Positions 33,508-44,900 of a stretch of 64,000 nucleotides of DNA are shown here, in pieces (within the stretch, counting starts at the first letter, position 1; each line of letters begins with the position of its first letter). Source of the stretch: CAKZNE01 sp963976435 (GTDB lineage: Bacteria > Bacteroidota > Bacteroidia > Flavobacteriales > Schleiferiaceae); contig CAXBKQ010000008.1 of the NCBI GenBank assembly GCA_963976435.1, positions 1-64,000 of the forward strand, in the 5' to 3' direction. Both the position numbers and the translations under genes were made by a program. The notes under the pieces were generated by a model that saw nothing but the letters and a program-made list of their open reading frames with translations, was not told the DNA's origin and did not search any database.

Positions 33508-34440
33508 ATGGTAGATATAAGCGCAAAAACTAAGAGTCTGAGAATCGCAACAGCTCAGGCAATTGTGAGCACCAGCTCCAAAAAGACCATAAATGCCATT
33601 GAAAACAATTTAGTTCCCAAGGGTAATATTTTTGAAATGAGCAAAGCTGCTGGACTTTTAGCAGTAAAGAAAACTCCAGATTTATTACCAGACTGCCACC
33701 CTATTCCCATAGAGTCTACTTCTGTGGAATATGAAATTAGAGGCTTGGACATTGAAATAAATATTAGTGTAAAAACCATTTACAAAACAGGTGTAGAGGT
33801 GGAAGCTATGCACGGTGCTAGTGTAATTGCTTTAAATATTTATGATATGCTGAAGCCTTTGGACAAGGGTATTGAAATAAAAGGTATAAAGCTCATCTCT
33901 AAAAAAGGGGGGAAATCAGACTATCGAAGTCATTTTAAGAATCCTCTTAAGGCTGCAGTAATTGTTTGTTCGGATAGCATTAGCGCGGGTAAAAAGGAGG
34001 ATAGAGCGGGAAAAATAATAATAGAGAAATTGGAGTCTCTTGAAATTCAGGTTTCCAGCTACCAAATAATTCCAGATGAAATAAATGACATACAAAATCA
34101 ATTGCAATTGGGGGCTGAAGGAAAGCTAGACTTAATCCTATTTACAGGTGGAACGGGTCTTTCAAACAGAGATAGCACCCCAGAAGCTCTAATTCCAAAA
34201 ATGGAAAGGAGAATTCCAGGAATTGAGGAAACCATAAGGGCTTATGGTCAAGAAAGAATGCCATATTCTATGCTATCTAGAAGTGTTGCAGGCACCTATA
34301 AGAATAGCTTGGTATTGGCTTTACCCGGTTCTACCAATGGCGCAAAAGAATCTATGGACGCCATTTTCCCTGGAGTTTTACACCTCTTTAAAATATTTAA
34401 AGGAGCGCGCCATGATAGTCCCAAAAACCCATATAGCTAA
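33508..34440 (+). CDS. Bifunctional MoaC/MoaB molybdenum cofactor protein
   Basis: Fusion of two steps. Residues ~1-150 are MoaC (cPMP synthase): KGNIFEMSKAAGLLAVKKT, DCHPIPI with the active-site histidine, VEVEAMHGASVIALNIYDMLK with Glu and Asp. Residues ~155-310 are MoaB/MogA (molybdopterin adenylyltransferase): VIVCSDSISAGKKEDRAG, FTGGTGLSNRDSTPEAL, LALPGSTNGAKESMDAI. Both active sites appear intact. This fusion is known in Bacteroidota. Its stop codon is directly followed by the moaA ATG at 34441. Confidence 0.93.
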   Translation: MVDISAKTKSLRIATAQAIVSTSSKKTINAIENNLVPKGNIFEMSKAAGLLAVKKTPDLLPDCHPIPIESTSVEYEIRGLDIEINISVKTIYKTGVEVEAMHGASVIALNIYDMLKPLDKGIEIKGIKLISKKGGKSDYRSHFKNPLKAAVIVCSDSISAGKKEDRAGKIIIEKLESLEIQVSSYQIIPDEINDIQNQLQLGAEGKLDLILFTGGTGLSNRDSTPEALIPKMERRIPGIEETIRAYGQERMPYSMLSRSVAGTYKNSLVLALPGSTNGAKESMDAIFPGVLHLFKIFKGARHDSPKNPYS

Positions 34441-35439
34441 ATGGAAAACCAATGGAAAGACAAGCAAGGTAGAATACATAGTTATTTGAGAATTTCACTG
34501 ACAGAAAAGTGTAATTTAAGATGCACCTATTGCATGCCTGAAAATGGGATTGCCCTAAGTCCAAGATCAGAATTAGCCACGGCAGAAGAAATTTACCAAT
34601 TGGCTAAAATTTTTGTTTCCAAAGGAGTAAATAAAATTAGACTTACAGGAGGTGAACCCCTAGTTCGGAAAGATTTTAAAGAAATTTTGGAAAAACTTTC
34701 TCAATTAAAGGTGGAATTGGCGATCACTACAAATGCGGTGTTGGTAGACCCTTATATCCATGATTTTAAACGATTAGGTCTAAAAAAGATTAATGTTAGT
34801 TTGGATACTTTAGATTCCGATAAATTCAAAATCATTAGTCGAAGAGATCTATTTCATAAAACCATGCAGAATATTAATTTATTGGTCCAGGAAGGCTTTG
34901 AATTAAAGTTGAATGCTGTTTTAATAAAGGACTTTAATGATGATGAGATTGTAGAATTTATAAAATTATCCGGCGGGCAATCCCTTCAAGTTCGGTTTAT
35001 AGAATTTATGCCCTTTGATGGTAATAATTGGGATAAATCCAAAGTTGTTTCAGAAAAGGAAATCATCAATAAGGCAGCAGAGTTTTTTGATTCCGACCAA
35101 ATTATTCGCTTAAAAGATCGGCCAAATGATACAAGTAGAAATTATAAAATAGAAGCATATGAGGGATCATTTGCCATAATAAGTTCTGTAAGCAATCCCT
35201 TTTGTTCTACTTGTAATCGCCTTCGAATAACTGCTAATGGAAAAATGAAAAACTGCTTGTTTTCTGCTGGCGAAACAGATTTGTTGGGGGCCTTACGTCA
35301 AGGTAGAAATGTGGAAGAATTAATTGAAGCCAACCTCATGATGAAACATAAATCAAGAGGTGGAATGGATAATATGGAAAAACTTAGCGACAAAAGTCTA
35401 CATTCCCAAAACCGCAGCATGATTAGCATTGGCGGCTAA
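34441..35439 (+). CDS. moaA: GTP 3',8-cyclase
   Basis: Radical-SAM enzyme that starts molybdopterin synthesis from GTP, together with MoaC. The N-terminal cluster motif is CNLRCTYC (Cys24, Cys28, Cys31), followed by LTGGEPLVRKDF. The second cluster cysteines are in NPFCSTCNRLRI and KMKNCLFS. The protein ends in the double glycine SIGG needed for activity. 332 residues is full length. It is last in the operon, with no clear terminator seen after it. Confidence 0.96.
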   Translation: MENQWKDKQGRIHSYLRISLTEKCNLRCTYCMPENGIALSPRSELATAEEIYQLAKIFVSKGVNKIRLTGGEPLVRKDFKEILEKLSQLKVELAITTNAVLVDPYIHDFKRLGLKKINVSLDTLDSDKFKIISRRDLFHKTMQNINLLVQEGFELKLNAVLIKDFNDDEIVEFIKLSGGQSLQVRFIEFMPFDGNNWDKSKVVSEKEIINKAAEFFDSDQIIRLKDRPNDTSRNYKIEAYEGSFAIISSVSNPFCSTCNRLRITANGKMKNCLFSAGETDLLGALRQGRNVEELIEANLMMKHKSRGGMDNMEKLSDKSLHSQNRSMISIGG

Positions 35440-35683
35440 ATTTCATTTGGCTTGCTTAGTAGCTATGATTTTTTGAGATAAGAGAAGAAAAAAAAGAAAA
35501 GTCATTTACTTTTTACCATGCCTAAGTTGGCCATTTACCAAAACTTGAGTTACACAAAATCAAAATTCGTTTAACGACACAAAGCAACCGCAAATCTATT
35601 TTTTTTGATCATTACATATAACAATAGCATCTTGAAGGACAATTACCGAAACAAAATTGCCTTATACCGCAGAATTTTCTACT

Positions 35684-37963
35684 ATGAGTCTCAGGGCGAA
35701 GCATATCTTCTTTTGCCTAATATTTTCCTTCCTGAGTTTAGTTTTAATTGCTCAAGAAGGATTTTCTGCTTATGAAAATTATTCCGACGTTGCAAGTAAA
35801 TTCAAGGAGATAGATTTTTCAAAACTATCGGATAGTGCCAAAAGTCTTTATATTCTAAATAAGTTTCAGATTGATTTTAATTCTGGGATAACTGGCGATA
35901 ATAATTTTCGAAATTCATTCGACTTTTACACCGATAGTGCGAGGTATTACGCAAAGCTTGCGAACTGTAGAAGCTGTGAAAATTATATTCAGCTGCTTAA
36001 GGTTAATTATTATTCCGATAATAATATAATCCTAGACCTCCCAAAACTACCAGCCTTTGCAAGCAAAAAGCTTCAACTACATTATTATTGCACGGCCTTT
36101 CTATTGGATTTCAAAAAGAATGACAGTGTAGATATAAGAAATATTCGCGAGATAAATAGATTGGTTTTTGATACTAGCATTTCAATATTGCAAAGAATAG
36201 CTGTTTCGGATTTGGTGGCTACCTATTTTTATTACCAGCAAGGAGATTTAAAATCCTGTGAAAAACTCTTTGATGTTGCTATTGAGGCATATGAAAATGA
36301 TGAGTTTTCAGCTAATCCCTGGAAAATGCAAAGGGAAAACCCAGGAATTTATATGATACCCGTACAAAAGGTTTCCCGTTCCTACCTAAATTCTGGTCTA
36401 ATTGCAGAAAAACAAGGGAATTATGATAAAGCCCTAATGAATATGATTAAAGGGGCTGAATTATATTCTATTCGCAAAGACACTATGGGAGTGTTATGGG
36501 CCTACCGGGATCTCAGCAAGGCCTTTGCCTTCCAAAGGGATATTAAGAACTGTTCAAAATATGTGGATAGCACTTTAAAAATTCTAAAATACGGCTCTGA
36601 AAAATTACTTCGAAACAAGGCGGAAAGATTGAGCAGTTTCTTACTGGAATATTATGAATTAATTCAAAACCCACTTACCAAGGATACTATAATTCTAAAA
36701 ATAAAAGAGCTTTTCCCCAACTATAAACAGCTCACAAGTGATGAGAGAAATATGGCGCATCAAGTCCATATTCGACTAATAGCATTAGCCTCTTTTGCGG
36801 ATTCTATTTCCCCTCAAGATTTAAAAAATTTAGAAAGTAATATCCTGTCAATGGAAATTGACAGTTCACAAATTAGGGTTTATGTAAATAATTTACAGAA
36901 TCTTATTGCTGCAGAATTCTGGACCCTTAAAGCAAAATCAACAGATAATTTCTTAGAAAGGAAACAAGCTCAAGCAAAATATAAAGAGCATTGGGGAAAT
37001 TTAAGCCTCGATCAGTATAAAAGAAATTATTATCTCTTTTCGAAAAATTATTTACAGCAATTGAAGGATCAAAGTTTTTTATTAAAAATGAATGCGGAGC
37101 TTTCAAAAGCAGAGTGGGGTTCCTCCTTTGCCAATCTAAATTATATGAAGGATCGCTTTTTAGCCTGGGAGGAACTTGGGCAATGGGACAGCGCATTAAA
37201 TTATCATAAAATCTATTCAAATTTCAAAGACAGCTTGGTAAATCGAGATAATTATATAAAACTTGCCCAATCCGATTTGGAGTTAAAATCCCTTGAAACT
37301 CAAAGATTACAAGATGAATTAAAATTAGAGAGCTTTTCCAATAAACAGCGGTTTTTAATAAGTGCTATTTTGGCCATTACCTTCTTCTTCCTGACCATTC
37401 TATTCCAGCAAATTCGTAAAAGAGAGAAAATTAAAAACGAGAAAAATGCTGAGCTACTCCAACTAAGAGCAGAATCCGAATCACAGAAAAACCAAATTCT
37501 GCAAGGGCAAAATAAACAGCTGGAAAAAGAATTACATACTTCCATTTTGGAAACCATTCACAACCAAAGCAGAAATATTGAACTCGGTGAAATATTGGAA
37601 GAATTAAAAGCTGGTTCGGAAAGCCTATTTGTAGATAGGAAAGCTAAGGAGATGAAGAGGAAGCTCAACGAATTTTCAGCGCAAGAAGCTTTGCTAGACA
37701 TTGAAAAAAGTGCAGCTCAATTATCTCCACACCTCTACGATTTCTTACTTGAAAAACTAAGTAAGAGAAATAAAATGGAATTGATGCTCTGCCTTATGCT
37801 GGTAATGAACTATTCCACAGAAGATATCGCCCGATTACTCAATAGATCTGAGAAAGCTATAAAAAGCCTTCGCTATAGAGTTAGAAAAAGACTAGAGCTT
37901 AAAGAAAACCAAGATCTCACAGAGTATTTGAAGCAATTTTCAAATCAAAAAATCAAGTCTTAA
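35684..37963 (+). CDS. TPR membrane regulator with C-terminal HTH
   Basis: Signal peptide or anchor MSLRAKHIFFCLIFSFLSLVLIAQ, a long helical TPR-like periplasmic part, a transmembrane helix (ISAILAITFFFLTILFQQI) at about residue 560, a coiled coil (KNEKNAELLQLRAESESQKNQ), and a C-terminal HTH (NYSTEDIARLLNRSEKAIKSLRYRVRKRLEL). Bacteroidota proteins of this design link an extracytoplasmic TPR domain to a LuxR-like DNA-binding domain without a kinase. The target and signal are unknown; the giant surface-protein gene downstream is one candidate. ATG 35684 is chosen over the upstream in-frame TTG at 35657. Confidence 0.8.
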   Translation: MSLRAKHIFFCLIFSFLSLVLIAQEGFSAYENYSDVASKFKEIDFSKLSDSAKSLYILNKFQIDFNSGITGDNNFRNSFDFYTDSARYYAKLANCRSCENYIQLLKVNYYSDNNIILDLPKLPAFASKKLQLHYYCTAFLLDFKKNDSVDIRNIREINRLVFDTSISILQRIAVSDLVATYFYYQQGDLKSCEKLFDVAIEAYENDEFSANPWKMQRENPGIYMIPVQKVSRSYLNSGLIAEKQGNYDKALMNMIKGAELYSIRKDTMGVLWAYRDLSKAFAFQRDIKNCSKYVDSTLKILKYGSEKLLRNKAERLSSFLLEYYELIQNPLTKDTIILKIKELFPNYKQLTSDERNMAHQVHIRLIALASFADSISPQDLKNLESNILSMEIDSSQIRVYVNNLQNLIAAEFWTLKAKSTDNFLERKQAQAKYKEHWGNLSLDQYKRNYYLFSKNYLQQLKDQSFLLKMNAELSKAEWGSSFANLNYMKDRFLAWEELGQWDSALNYHKIYSNFKDSLVNRDNYIKLAQSDLELKSLETQRLQDELKLESFSNKQRFLISAILAITFFFLTILFQQIRKREKIKNEKNAELLQLRAESESQKNQILQGQNKQLEKELHTSILETIHNQSRNIELGEILEELKAGSESLFVDRKAKEMKRKLNEFSAQEALLDIEKSAAQLSPHLYDFLLEKLSKRNKMELMLCLMLVMNYSTEDIARLLNRSEKAIKSLRYRVRKRLELKENQDLTEYLKQFSNQKIKS

Positions 37964-38331
37964 AATACCTCATTAACAGTAATTTAAAATAAATGAGGCC
38001 TAAATGAGCCTTTAAGTTTAACTCCTCCAATCTGTATTTTTTTCAAATTTGATTCAACAAATCGAAAACAGTATTAAACATAAATAGAACCAAATTTTTG
38101 TCGCTTTTCTATTTTAAAAAATAAAGTAGCGAAAATGTAGCACTAAACATTTTGGGTGGCATAAAAACCACCATCGCTTCCCTTTATTTTTTTAAACCTA
38201 AACAGCTGAGGGGATCACTAATCATTATTTTCCTAATGGAGAATTCCAAATACCACCAGCTAAGGATAGAAATAAAACATTTTTCATAGTAGTAGATAGA
38301 TGAACTACTCATTCTTGAGTATTTCCTTCCC

Positions 38332-38370
38332 AACGGCCTTCAATAAATTTGGAGGCCGTTTCTATTTTTT
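38332..38370 (+). terminator. Orphan intrinsic terminator
   Basis: Stem AACGGCCT/AGGCCGTT (38332-38339 with 38353-38360) extended by two pairs, with a 9-nt loop and a following T-rich tract. The nearest upstream plus-strand stop codon is 369 nt away, so it may end an unrecognised small RNA or a long 3' UTR of the TPR/HTH gene. Confidence 0.75.
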
Positions 38371-38523
38371 AATATGGGATTTCAAAAGAAAAAATTCTTC
38401 TTTTAAAGGTTGGATTTTATAGGCTAAAAATATTTCAGAAGAATATAAAAATCATTGCTTAATGATTAAAAAAAGAATCAGTTGAACTTGTTGAAAATTC
38501 TGTCATAATTTACTTACAATCAA

Positions 38524-38553
38524 TTGTTTGTAAGATTTGGACTACTAATTTTC
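38524..38553 (+). promoter_or_regulatory. Promoter candidate for the giant surface-protein gene
   Basis: TTG at 38524-38526, a 19-nt spacer, then TAATTTTC at 38546-38553, one base off the TAnnTTTG consensus. Confidence 0.4.
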
Positions 38554-38925
38554 GCGCTGTAATAATTTTAAATAAAGCATTCAAAATACTGGTATAAAGC
38601 TAATTAAGATTCATGAGCCTCAAATGAGGCCTTTTGATAATTTTCATTTTTCAAAAAATAAATCATTTTTACAATTGAACTAAAAGTTCAAAACCAAAAC
38701 AGACGACGATTAAATAATTACTTACACAAATTTATCACTTATGATTCCTTCACAAGAAAGCATTTCAAGTTTCAAACATCCCAGTCTTAGGTTTAGCACA
38801 AATCATCTAATTCTTTAGGTTACAAAACAAAATTTTATTGCCTTCTTTTCCGAGCTTAAACCAAAGCTCGGAAAGGGTTTATTCCTATAATCTCAACATT
38901 TTTTTTTAATCCAAACCTTTAAACA

Positions 38926-41900
38926 ATGAAGAAAATTACTCAAGCGAGCATAATTTTTATGATCGCAGTATTTGCCTCCTTTTCTGCGAGCGGAAGCCAT
39001 TTCCGTTATGGAGATATTAGTTGGCGGATTGACGATAGTGATGCTACGGGCAAAACTATCGAGTTTCGTGTAAACACAGGGTGGAGAGTCTCTCCCTATG
39101 TGTCCTTAAACTATGGTGGAAATGTACCCCAAAATTTTACTGGTGCCGCAAATGGTGCCCAGTATTATACGGGAACAAAAACCTATACATTTCCAAATAA
39201 TGGTACCTACAGAGTATACTATAGTGGTGGTGCTAAAATTGGAAATTTGGAAAACAATGCCAATGGTAGTTGGTATGTTTATACAGATGTAAATGTTGGA
39301 ACAGGAAATAATTCACCTGTTACTTCTCTTCCAGCTATTGTTAATGTTCAGCAAGGGCTAAGTCAGGCAAAATTTCTAGTTCCTGCTGCAGATCCAGACG
39401 GAGATGTTTTGAGTTTTAGACTTGCATCAAGCGCCGATGGATGGCCAGGTGTTCAACCTTCTGGACTATCAATAAACTCAAGCACTGGTGAAGTTACTTG
39501 GAATACCATTGGGAAAACTGTTGGTGATCTTTGGAATATGGCCGTGATTATTTCTGATGGAAGTGGTTCCGAAATTTTGGTAGACTTCATCATGGAGATT
39601 ACACAGCAGTCCAATCCTCCACAATTCGATTATTCTGTTACTCCAGCAAATGCTTATTCTTATCAAACTTCACCTGGGTCTACCGTAAGTTTTAGTCTTA
39701 AAGCTTTTGACAATGATCCTGGATCTACAGTATCTATGTTTGCCTCTGGAATGCCTACTGGAGCTACAATATCTCCTGCGTTTGGAGCCACTGGAAACCC
39801 AATCACTCATACCTTTAGCTGGACACCTACCGCGAGTCAATTTGGACAATATTTAGTGAATTTTACGGCTCAAGACAATAATGGAGTTCAGGTAGCAACT
39901 AGTGTTTCCATAAATGTTTCGCTAAAACCTGTTTTCGATGTACCTCCAACCCCAGTTGCAGGAGCTCATGGAACGGTGGTTAGCCCTGGAACTCTAATTA
40001 CTTATACTGTTCAAGCCTCGGATCCAGACCCTGCAGATGTTGTGCAAATTATTTCCATGGAAGGAAAAAATCATATGGGACAAGCTATACCCATTTATGC
40101 TGGAGCTAGTTTTAGCGCACTTCCAAGCCCTGCAGGAAATCCTACTTCAGGAATATTTAGTTGGACTCCTACTCAGGCCCAATGGGGACATAAGCACGTG
40201 TATTTCACCGCTCAGGATAGCTATGGAGATCAAACAGTTCATGAAGTAAGTCAGCTGGTAAACACTCCACCAGTTTTTGCCTCTAGTCCTGTACTTACAG
40301 CAGATGTTGGTCAGCTTTACACTTATAATATTCAGGTTTCAGACCCAGACCAGCCTTATGGTGATATGCTATCTATTTTTGGTATTACCCTTCCATCCTG
40401 GTTGAGTGTTACAGATAATGGAGATGGAACGGCCACCCTATCGGGTACACCTAGCCAAGCGGATGCTGGAATAAATAGTATTACAATTCAATCTGAGGAT
40501 TTACATCATCACGATGATCCAAGAGGAGTAATACAACAACTATTTGATATTACAGTAAATGTTTGCCAACCTATTACTTACAATTCTAATTTTAGTCCGG
40601 TAGAATGTGTTGGAGGAACAACCACCTTAAATTATTCTGTTAGCGGGGGTTCCGCACCCTACACTATTATAGACCAAAATGGCAACGTTTTGAATGCTAC
40701 TGCACAAGAAGGAGTGGTTTACACCGCAAATGTTACAACTGGAGTATACAACTACAGCATTACAGATGCTAATGGCTGTCCTGGAACGGGTTCAGACAAT
40801 ATTAACCAATTAGATAACACAGCGCCAACGGTAAATACACAAAGCATTACGGTATATTTAGATGCCAGTGGAACTGCGAATATTTTAGCTTCTGATATAG
40901 ATAACGGATCTTATGATAATTGTGGAATTGCTAATCTTAGTTTAGATATCAGTTCTTTTAGCTGTTCAGATATTGGTAATAATTTGGTGGAGTTAACTGT
41001 AACTGATAATAATGGAAATTCCAATGCAGCGGGAGCCATTGTTACTGTATTTGATACCGTTTCTCCAACGGTATTAACTAATTCTACAACCATTTATCTA
41101 GATCATTATGGTAATGCCTCCCTTTCAGCTTCAGCGGTTGATAATGGATCAAATGACGCTTGTGGGATTTCATCCATTAGCATAAATCGTGGTCTTTTCA
41201 CTTGTAGTGATGTAGGTGCAAATACTGTTATTTTAACGGTAAACGACAACAAAGGAAATACTTCTACTGGAACGGCTATAGTTACCGTTTTAGATACAGT
41301 TTCACCGCTTGTAAACACGAATAATGTTACTGTTTATTTAGATTCATCAGGAAGTGGTTCTATTAAGGTATTTGATATCGATAATGGGTCTAGCGATAAT
41401 TGTGGAGTATCCTTCTTTAATTTGGATCAATCCGATTTTGATTGCTCAGATATTGGTGTAAATACGGTGAACTTAACAGTATTTGACATTAATGGTAATT
41501 CTTCTACCGGACCAGCAACGGTAACCGTAATTGATGATATTGCCCCAATTGCTATAGCTCAGGATTTCACAGTAAACCTTGATGCCAATGGCAATGCCAG
41601 TATTTCTGCTTCAGATATAGATAATGGCTCTTATGACAGTTGTGGAATTGCTTCCATTACTGTAAATCCATCTACATTCAATTGCAGCGATGTTGATGGA
41701 GATCAAAGCTTGAGAATTATTACAGATAGCACATGGACATTAAGCACAGTGGTAGATTCATCTACAGCACTAAGTTTCCCTTGGCCAGGTGCTCAGTTTA
41801 TTCCACCAGTATCCACATTTAACCTACCAGTTGTATTAGGGCAACCTTATGGCTACCCTTCCATAAATGTGGTACCTGGAAGTGATTTAATTAATGCTAA

Positions 41901-44900
41901 TAGTCATATCACCTATTATAGAAAAACCTTCAACCTTACTTCGGTTGATCAATTGGGTGCACGCTTGCAATTGGCTGTTGATGACGATTGTGAAATTTTT
42001 ATCAATGGACATTTACTAGTTGGTGAGTATGCCTTTATTTCAGCCACATTCCAAGGCTTGCCAATGGATCTTTTTATAGATACAACAGGCGCCATAACAA
42101 ATGGATATAATGGTGGTGATGCTTTTGGTTATTTCACAACAACCTCCTTAGATAGTATTTTTGTTTTAGGTGAAAATGAGATAATTGTTGCCCTAAGAAA
42201 TAGAGTTGGTGGTGATAGAGGTGGATTGAGTATGGTAATGGATGTATTTGCCGACTTTGATGGAAATGAAGTAACGCTTACGGTTACAGACTCCAATGGA
42301 AATACCTCTACGGCCCAGGCCTCTGTTACAGTGGTAGATCCAGTTGCTCCTAATGTTATTAGCCAAGGAGCCACTGTTTATTTAGATGCCAATGGAAATG
42401 CTACAGTAAACGCTTCTGATGTAGATAATGGATCCAACGATGCATGTGGAATTGAAGGTCTTTCTTTAGATGTTTCTTCCTTTACTTGTGCCAATGTTGG
42501 AGCAAATACGGTAAACCTTACGGCAACCGATATAAACGGGAATAGTGCCACGGCTAGTGCCATTGTAACTGTTGTGGATAGCACTCTTCCGGATGTAATC
42601 ACTCAAGATATTACAGTTTATTTGGATGCAAATGGAAATGCTTCTATTGCTGCTTCAGATATTGACAATGGTTCATCAGATAATTGTGCTGTTGCTTCTC
42701 TTGCTGTTAGTCCGTCTAACTTTAATTGTTCAGATGTGGATGGCGATAATAGTTTACAAATTGTAACGGATAGTACTTGGACCTTGAGTACAGTTGTAGA
42801 TTCATCTACAGCCCTCACCTTCCCATGGGTAGGAGCTCCATTTGTACCTGCAGTTTCTACATTTAGTCTTCCAGTTGTATTGGGACAGCCTTATGGATAT
42901 CCTTCCATAGTAATTGTTCCTGGAAGTGATTTGATAAACGCTAACAAGCACGTTACCTATTACCGCAAAACATTTAATCTAAGCTCAATTAGCCAATTGG
43001 CCTCTAGAATTCGTTTGTCTGTTGATGATGATTTAGAAATATTTATCAATGGACATTTAATAGCTGGAGAATATGCATTCAATGCTTCATCTTTTCAAGG
43101 TGTTCCTCATGATGTTTTATTTGATCAGGCAGGAAATGTAACCAATGGCTATAATGGTGGTGACACTTACGGTTATGTAAGCTCTACTCCATTGGATAGT
43201 ATTTTTGTTCTTGGGCAAAATGAAATTATAGTAGCCCTAAGAAACCGTGTTGGTGGAGATAGAGGAGGATTGAGTATGGTGATAGATATTTTTGCAGATT
43301 TCCAAGGAAATGCTGTTAATCTTGCCGTAACGGATGTTAATGGAAATACAGCTACTGGAGCAGCAAATGTGATAGTTGTTGATACAATTGCACCAGTTCT
43401 TGTACAGGTTCCTTCATCCTTCACTTCCTATACTTTAGGAAATGATTGTACACCACCAGTATTCTGGTTACCACCAAGTGCTACGGATGCATGTGCGGTT
43501 CAGAGTGTTACCGGTACTCATCATCCAGGAGATCATTTTCCAGTAGGAGTTACCACGGTAACCTATACAGCATTAGATATCTATGGAAATTCCAGCACAG
43601 CGTCCTTTGATGTTACAGTTGTTGATACTATTGCACCAACAGCCATTTGTAATTCTATTAGCATTGGTTTAGATGCTACAGGAAATGCATTAATTTCTGC
43701 GGCAGATATTGACGGTGGTTCAATCGATGCTTGTGGAATCGCATCAACCAGTATTGATGTTAGCTCTTTTGGTCCAAGTGATGTGGGAGCACAAACTGTT
43801 ACTTTAACAGTTGTAGATATTTACGGAAATACAGCTACTTGTAGTTCAATTGTAAATGTTATCGATACTATCGCACCTTCAGTGGTTTGTCAGGATATAG
43901 TAGTAGGATTAGGAAGCAATGGTCTTGCAGATATTACTGCAGCAGATATAGACAATGGTTCTGGTGATGCTACAGGAATCGCATCAATGACTATTGATAA
44001 TTCTAGTTTTTCTTGTGGAAATATTGGTGCGAATACAGTTGTATTAACGGTTGTAGACAATAGTGGAAATAGCTCTACATGTGTGGCAACAGTAACTGTA
44101 ATAGACACTATTGCACCAGTGATTGTAAGTCAGAACATTACTATCCAACTTAGTTCTGCGGGACAAGCAATTATCAGCCCTTCTGATTTAGATGGAGGTT
44201 CTACAGATGCTTGTGGAATTGATAGCTATGATATAGACATGAATTCTTTTGGATGTAATGATTTAGGTCAAAATACAGTGTTATTCTCTGTTACCGATGT
44301 TAATGGAAATACAGCTTCTCAATTAGTAACGGTTACTGTTGAGGAAGGATTTGTATTAAACATGCAAACTTTACCAGATGTAGATGTAGCTTGTAATGTT
44401 CCACTTCTTGGAAAGATCATTAACTGGACTATTCCTCAAGTTACCACTTCTACAAGTTGTGCTCCAGATGCCTGTCCTGCAGGAAATAATATTGCAGGCT
44501 TCACCTATTTAGGAACACATGATGGTCACAGATATTTCAGATCTAAAAGTTGTAATTATTCTTGGAACCAAGCCAATGCTGCAGCTCAGGCTGCGGGTGG
44601 TCATTTAGCAGTTATTAATACATCTGCTGAAAACCACTTCCTAGCCTGTAGAGTTCAAGGAAGCTATAGCTGGATTGGCTTAAATGATGTTGCTTCAGAA
44701 GGCCAACACGAATGGGTTAATGGTGAAGCCATTTCCTATACCAATTGGGCACACAATGAGCCTAATAATACAGGTGGATACTATTGTGGTCCTTCCTGCT
44801 ATGGACAAGGAGCAGATCAGGTTGCCTTGAGAAGATGGTCTGGAAAATGGTATGACAGAAGAGAGTGTAATAAGCACGAATTCATAATGGAAGTTCCATG

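Larger units (their letters stand above)
37964..38925. other. Long intergenic region before the giant surface protein
   Basis: No gene is supported. It contains hairpins around 38100-38172 (including GGTGG/CCACC at 38155-38172), an orphan terminator at 38332-38370, a 7-bp inverted repeat at 38450-38467, and a promoter-like element at 38524-38553. The last is the best candidate for the giant gene, giving a leader of about 360 nt. Confidence 0.5.

Noticed and set aside
34244..34489. 81-codon frame overlapping the moaCB/moaA junction
   Set aside because: Out of frame with two certain genes and without family resemblance.
40815..44350. Possible CRISPR-like or DNA satellite array
   Set aside because: The ~240-bp periodicity is of protein repeats in frame; the DNA copies differ widely, and spacers are not unique short sequences.
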